Below are positions 7,880 through 7,982 of a stretch of 7,982 bases of DNA, in pieces; positions within the stretch are counted from its first letter, which is position 1; each line of letters opens with the position of its first letter. The stretch spans positions 1 through 7,982 of the forward strand of contig CAMWWF010000121.1 of NCBI GenBank assembly GCA_947177885.1, given 5' to 3'. The notes beneath the pieces are model-generated. The model had not been told where the DNA came from and made no database searches. It saw nothing but the letters and a program-made list of their open reading frames with translations. The DNA comes from an uncultured Lachnospiraceae bacterium (GTDB lineage: Bacteria > Bacillota_A > Clostridia > Lachnospirales > Lachnospiraceae). Both the position numbers and the translations under genes were made by a program.

Positions 7880-7982
7880 AGTGGAGAAGATGAAAATGAG
7901 AAGTCTGATACGCTGAATCTGTCACACTAAGGAATTGTCCGAAAATAACTTGTGCAGATGACGCAGGATAAATTCGTACAGG
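7880..7982. other. 3' end of window, no confident gene or terminator
   Basis: The last 103 nt contain no stem with a T-run and no long + strand frame. GTG at 7881 and ATG at 7890 share a frame that stops at 7916. An ATG at 7958 is open to the window edge but lacks a ribosome binding site. On the minus strand a frame enters from the edge and stops at 7922-7924, reading LYEFILRHLHKLFSDNSLV, which may be the end of a convergent gene. Nineteen open codons are too few to decide. Confidence 0.3.

Overview
The window reads as a chromosomal segment of an anaerobic Firmicute, most likely in the Lachnospiraceae (Clostridia). This rests on clostridial-type F-type ATP synthase subunits, strong purine-rich Shine-Dalgarno sites, moderate GC, and a small protein downstream of atpC that resembles a family I recall from Lachnospiraceae. 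All supported complete genes are on the + strand and closely spaced.

Layout: 1-714 is the C-terminal half of atpA (alpha), truncated by the window edge. It is followed by atpG (gamma, 765-1628), atpD (beta, best start 1814, ends 3205) and atpC (epsilon, 3220-3621). This is the standard A-G-D-C tail of a bacterial F1 operon, and all key catalytic motifs are intact. The atpG-atpD spacer is unusually long (185 nt), holds a perfect 9-bp GC-rich hairpin, and carries two alternative atpD start signals. After atpC there is no recognisable intrinsic terminator before a 119-aa protein of unknown function (3701-4060). A spacer with a long interrupted inverted repeat follows. Then come a class I SAM-dependent methyltransferase of the Methyltransf_32 type (4165-5349) and, one base later, an 842-residue membrane-anchored protein (5351-7879). 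The last has a beta-rich, propeller-like middle and a C-terminal domain resembling a C39-type cysteine peptidase that seems to have lost its catalytic residues. The final ~100 nt hold no convincing gene, though the minus strand may carry the last codons of a convergent gene.

How the genes fit together: alpha, gamma, beta and epsilon form the F1 catalytic head and rotor stalk of ATP synthase; F0, delta and the start of alpha would lie upstream. Epsilon carries the I(L)DxxRA-type motif linked to ATP-sensing inhibition in Bacillus. The methyltransferase and the 842-aa protein are probably translationally coupled. Nothing in the sequence ties them functionally to ATP synthase beyond adjacency and the lack of a visible terminator. 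Codon choice shifts from CGT/GGT-rich in atpA/atpD to more mixed AGG/CGG/GGA use downstream, which fits lower expression of the downstream genes.

Most of the window is ordinary. The parts worth a second look are the apparent pseudo-peptidase, the structured atpG-atpD spacer with its duplicated start, and the structured leader before the methyltransferase.
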